A stretch of DNA of 64,000 nucleotides from Sphingomicrobium clamense. GTDB taxonomy: Bacteria; Pseudomonadota; Alphaproteobacteria; Sphingomonadales; Sphingomonadaceae. The notes under the pieces are model-generated. The model was not told where the DNA came from. It saw only the letters and a program-made list of their open reading frames with translations, and made no database searches. The stretch spans positions 170,001 through 234,000 of the forward strand of contig NZ_JAHVAH010000001.1 of the NCBI RefSeq assembly GCF_019264355.1, written 5' to 3'. Made by a program: the position numbers and the translations under genes. This document shows, in pieces, positions 62,959-64,000 of the stretch (its first letter is position 1; every line of letters starts with the position of its first letter).

Positions 62959-63377
62959 GCCGCGAATTTTTCCTTGAGTGCGAGCAGGGCAAGCGCGGCC
63001 TTGGCCGCTTCGCCGCCCTTGTCCTTTTTCGCCGGATTGGCGCGAACCTCGGCCTGATCGCGATTCTCGACGGTCAGGATGCCGTTGCCGATCGCCAGCC
63101 CGTCCATGGTGAGTGCGAGCAGCCCGCGCGCGCTTTCGCCCGCCACGATTTCGAAATGATAGGTCTCGCCGCGAATGACCACGCCGACCGCGACATAGGC
63201 GTCGTAGCGCCCGGTCTCCGCCGCCATCGCCACGGTCGCGGGCAGCTCGAGCGCGCCCGGAACGGTCACCGTTTCATGGCTGTGCCCCGCTTCCTCGATC
63301 GCGGCGCGCACGCCGTCGAGCAGCTGGTCGTTGAGGTCATCGTAGAACCGCGCTTCGGCAATAAGGACATGCGCCAT
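62955..63377 (-). CDS. ribH: 6,7-dimethyl-8-ribityllumazine synthase
   Basis: A 140-residue enzyme that condenses the ribityl pyrimidine with dihydroxybutanone phosphate, the step before riboflavin synthase. [14 protein letters not shown] (substrate pocket), [11 protein letters not shown] and the catalytic [14 protein letters not shown] are clear. It lies two bases after the ribBX-type gene on the same strand, so both form part of a rib operon that probably begins outside the window. Stops of ribH and the SOUL gene overlap. Confidence 0.95.
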   Translation of the reverse strand: MAHVLIAEARFYDDLNDQLLDGVRAAIEEAGHSHETVTVPGALELPATVAMAAETGRYDAYVAVGVVIRGETYHFEIVAGESARGLLALTMDGLAIGNGILTVENRDQAEVRANPAKKDKGGEAAKAALALLALKEKFAA

Positions 63378-63379
63378 GG

Positions 63380-64000
63380 TCAGCCTTCCATCTCGATCTT
63401 GCGCTCTTCGACGATGGCCAGCCCGTAACCGTCGAGCGCGACCGGCGAGTGGCGGGTGTTGGACAGGAGGATCATGTCGTGAATGCCCAGCGCGGCGAGG
63501 ATCTGCGCACCGACGCCATAGCTGCGTAGCGCTTCAGGATTGCCCGGCGCCTTGCCCGAGCGCAGGTCGGTCGAGCGGCTGAGCGAACCCGGGTCGGCGG
63601 CATGGAGCGCCACCACGACGCCCGCGCCTTCCTTTTCGATCATCCGCATCGCGCCCTGCAGCTGCCCGGTCTTGGGACCCTGCTCGCCCAGCACGTCGGC
63701 GAACAGGTCGAGGCTGTGCATGCGCACCAGCGTCGGCTCGTCGCCATCGATGTCGCCATGGACCAGCGCCATTTGCTCGGCGCCCGTCGCCTTGTCGCGG
63801 AAAACGCGCGCGTGCCACGCGGCGCCCGTCGACGACTGGAAACGCGTCTCCGACACCTCGACCACCATGTGATCCTTCTTCAGCCGATAGGCAATGAGGT
63901 CGCGGATGGTGCCGATCTTGAGGTTATGGGTCGCGGCAAAATCGATCAGGTCGTCGAGCCGCGCCATCGTCCCGTCCTCGCGCATGATTTCGCAAATCAC
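63380..64000 (-). CDS. ribB: RibBX-type protein, 3' part: end of DHBP synthase plus degenerate GTP cyclohydrolase II domain
   Basis: Only the last 206 residues are in the window; the 5' part lies beyond position 64000. The first 40 visible residues ([16 protein letters not shown]) are the C-terminal end of 3,4-dihydroxy-2-butanone-4-phosphate synthase. The following 150 residues have the overall layout of GTP cyclohydrolase II, but the zinc-binding cysteines are gone: the region that normally reads HSECLTGDVFGSxxCDC is here [18 protein letters not shown]. This equals the RibBX architecture known from proteobacteria, where a separate ribA is needed. It should make only DHBP for riboflavin. ribH follows two bases downstream. 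Confidence 0.88.
   Translation of the reverse strand: MICEIMREDGTMARLDDLIDFAATHNLKIGTIRDLIAYRLKKDHMVVEVSETRFQSSTGAAWHARVFRDKATGAEQMALVHGDIDGDEPTLVRMHSLDLFADVLGEQGPKTGQLQGAMRMIEKEGAGVVVALHAADPGSLSRSTDLRSGKAPGNPEALRSYGVGAQILAALGIHDMILLSNTRHSPVALDGYGLAIVEERKIEMEG

Overview
The window looks like chromosomal DNA of a GC-rich (roughly 65 %) alphaproteobacterium, most probably a member of the Sphingomonadales. This rests on family content read from the translations: DivK beside a DUF3572 gene, DUF4167 behind prmC, the rnd-lptC-lptA-lptB-rpoN string, a CBP3-type ubiquinol-cytochrome c chaperone, a COQ9-like protein, a RibB fused to a degenerate GTP cyclohydrolase II domain, and three TonB-dependent receptors. 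No rRNA, complete tRNA, CRISPR array, insertion sequence, integrase or phage gene was seen. The window is mostly core genome, densely packed, with many 4-base ATGA overlaps and convergent stop codons that overlap.

Layout. 0-3.4 kb: a dense cluster of GANTC (CcrM-type) sites, a CBS protein, a small membrane protein with a YciA-type thioesterase, a porin and DUF4167. 3.6-7.4 kb: hisS-prfA-prmC on the minus strand and ppa on the plus strand. 7.4-11.7 kb: a TonB receptor with a low-complexity insert and a secreted amidase. 11.7-15.5 kb: an ispG-led minus operon (ispG, FAD oxidoreductase, EamA transporter, SMR pump). 15.6-17.2 kb: a short-chain dehydrogenase and a secreted S1/P1 nuclease. 17.2-19.6 kb: a compact five-gene operon (SPFH membrane protein, ribbon-helix-helix protein with an AT-hook-like tail, a 36-residue membrane microprotein, an 81-residue membrane protein, an exported alpha/beta hydrolase). 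19.7-24.5 kb: isoaspartyl peptidase, then a six-gene minus operon from DUF3572 to a FemAB-like acyltransferase. 24.5-29 kb: divK, rpmG, dps, an ATP-dependent DNA ligase, and a glycine-rich double cold-shock protein with an acetyltransferase.

29.1-33.2 kb is the envelope/sigma-54 operon rnd-lptCAB-rpoN. 33.2-41.8 kb holds replication and repair genes: dnaN and recF, then, beyond a DEAD-box helicase and an oppositely oriented DUF2254 gene, gyrB and an endonuclease/exonuclease/phosphatase-family gene. Upstream of dnaN lies a 1241-residue hybrid histidine kinase (MASE1-PAS x3-HisKA-HATPase-REC-Hpt). 45.9-50.8 kb: a fasciclin lipoprotein, an exported protein with an extreme Arg/Glu/Asp segment and C-terminal repeats, and a kynA-kynureninase-like-MFS operon for tryptophan breakdown. 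50.8-53 kb: bamE, CBP3, yceD, ssb. 53-59.6 kb is iron-flavoured: two tandem paralogous TonB receptors converge on feoAB, which has a good Fur-box match at its start. The right end carries COQ9, a second EamA transporter, an old-yellow-enzyme homologue, a SOUL protein, ribH and the 3' part of a ribBX-type gene running off the window.

The least conventional signals are the GANTC cluster at the left edge, the SPFH/RHH/microprotein operon, the charged-helix/repeat exported protein, structured leaders (notably a T-arm-like hairpin before the DEAD-box gene), a hairpin cluster between dnaN and recF, and a DivK with a long tail that overlaps rpmG.
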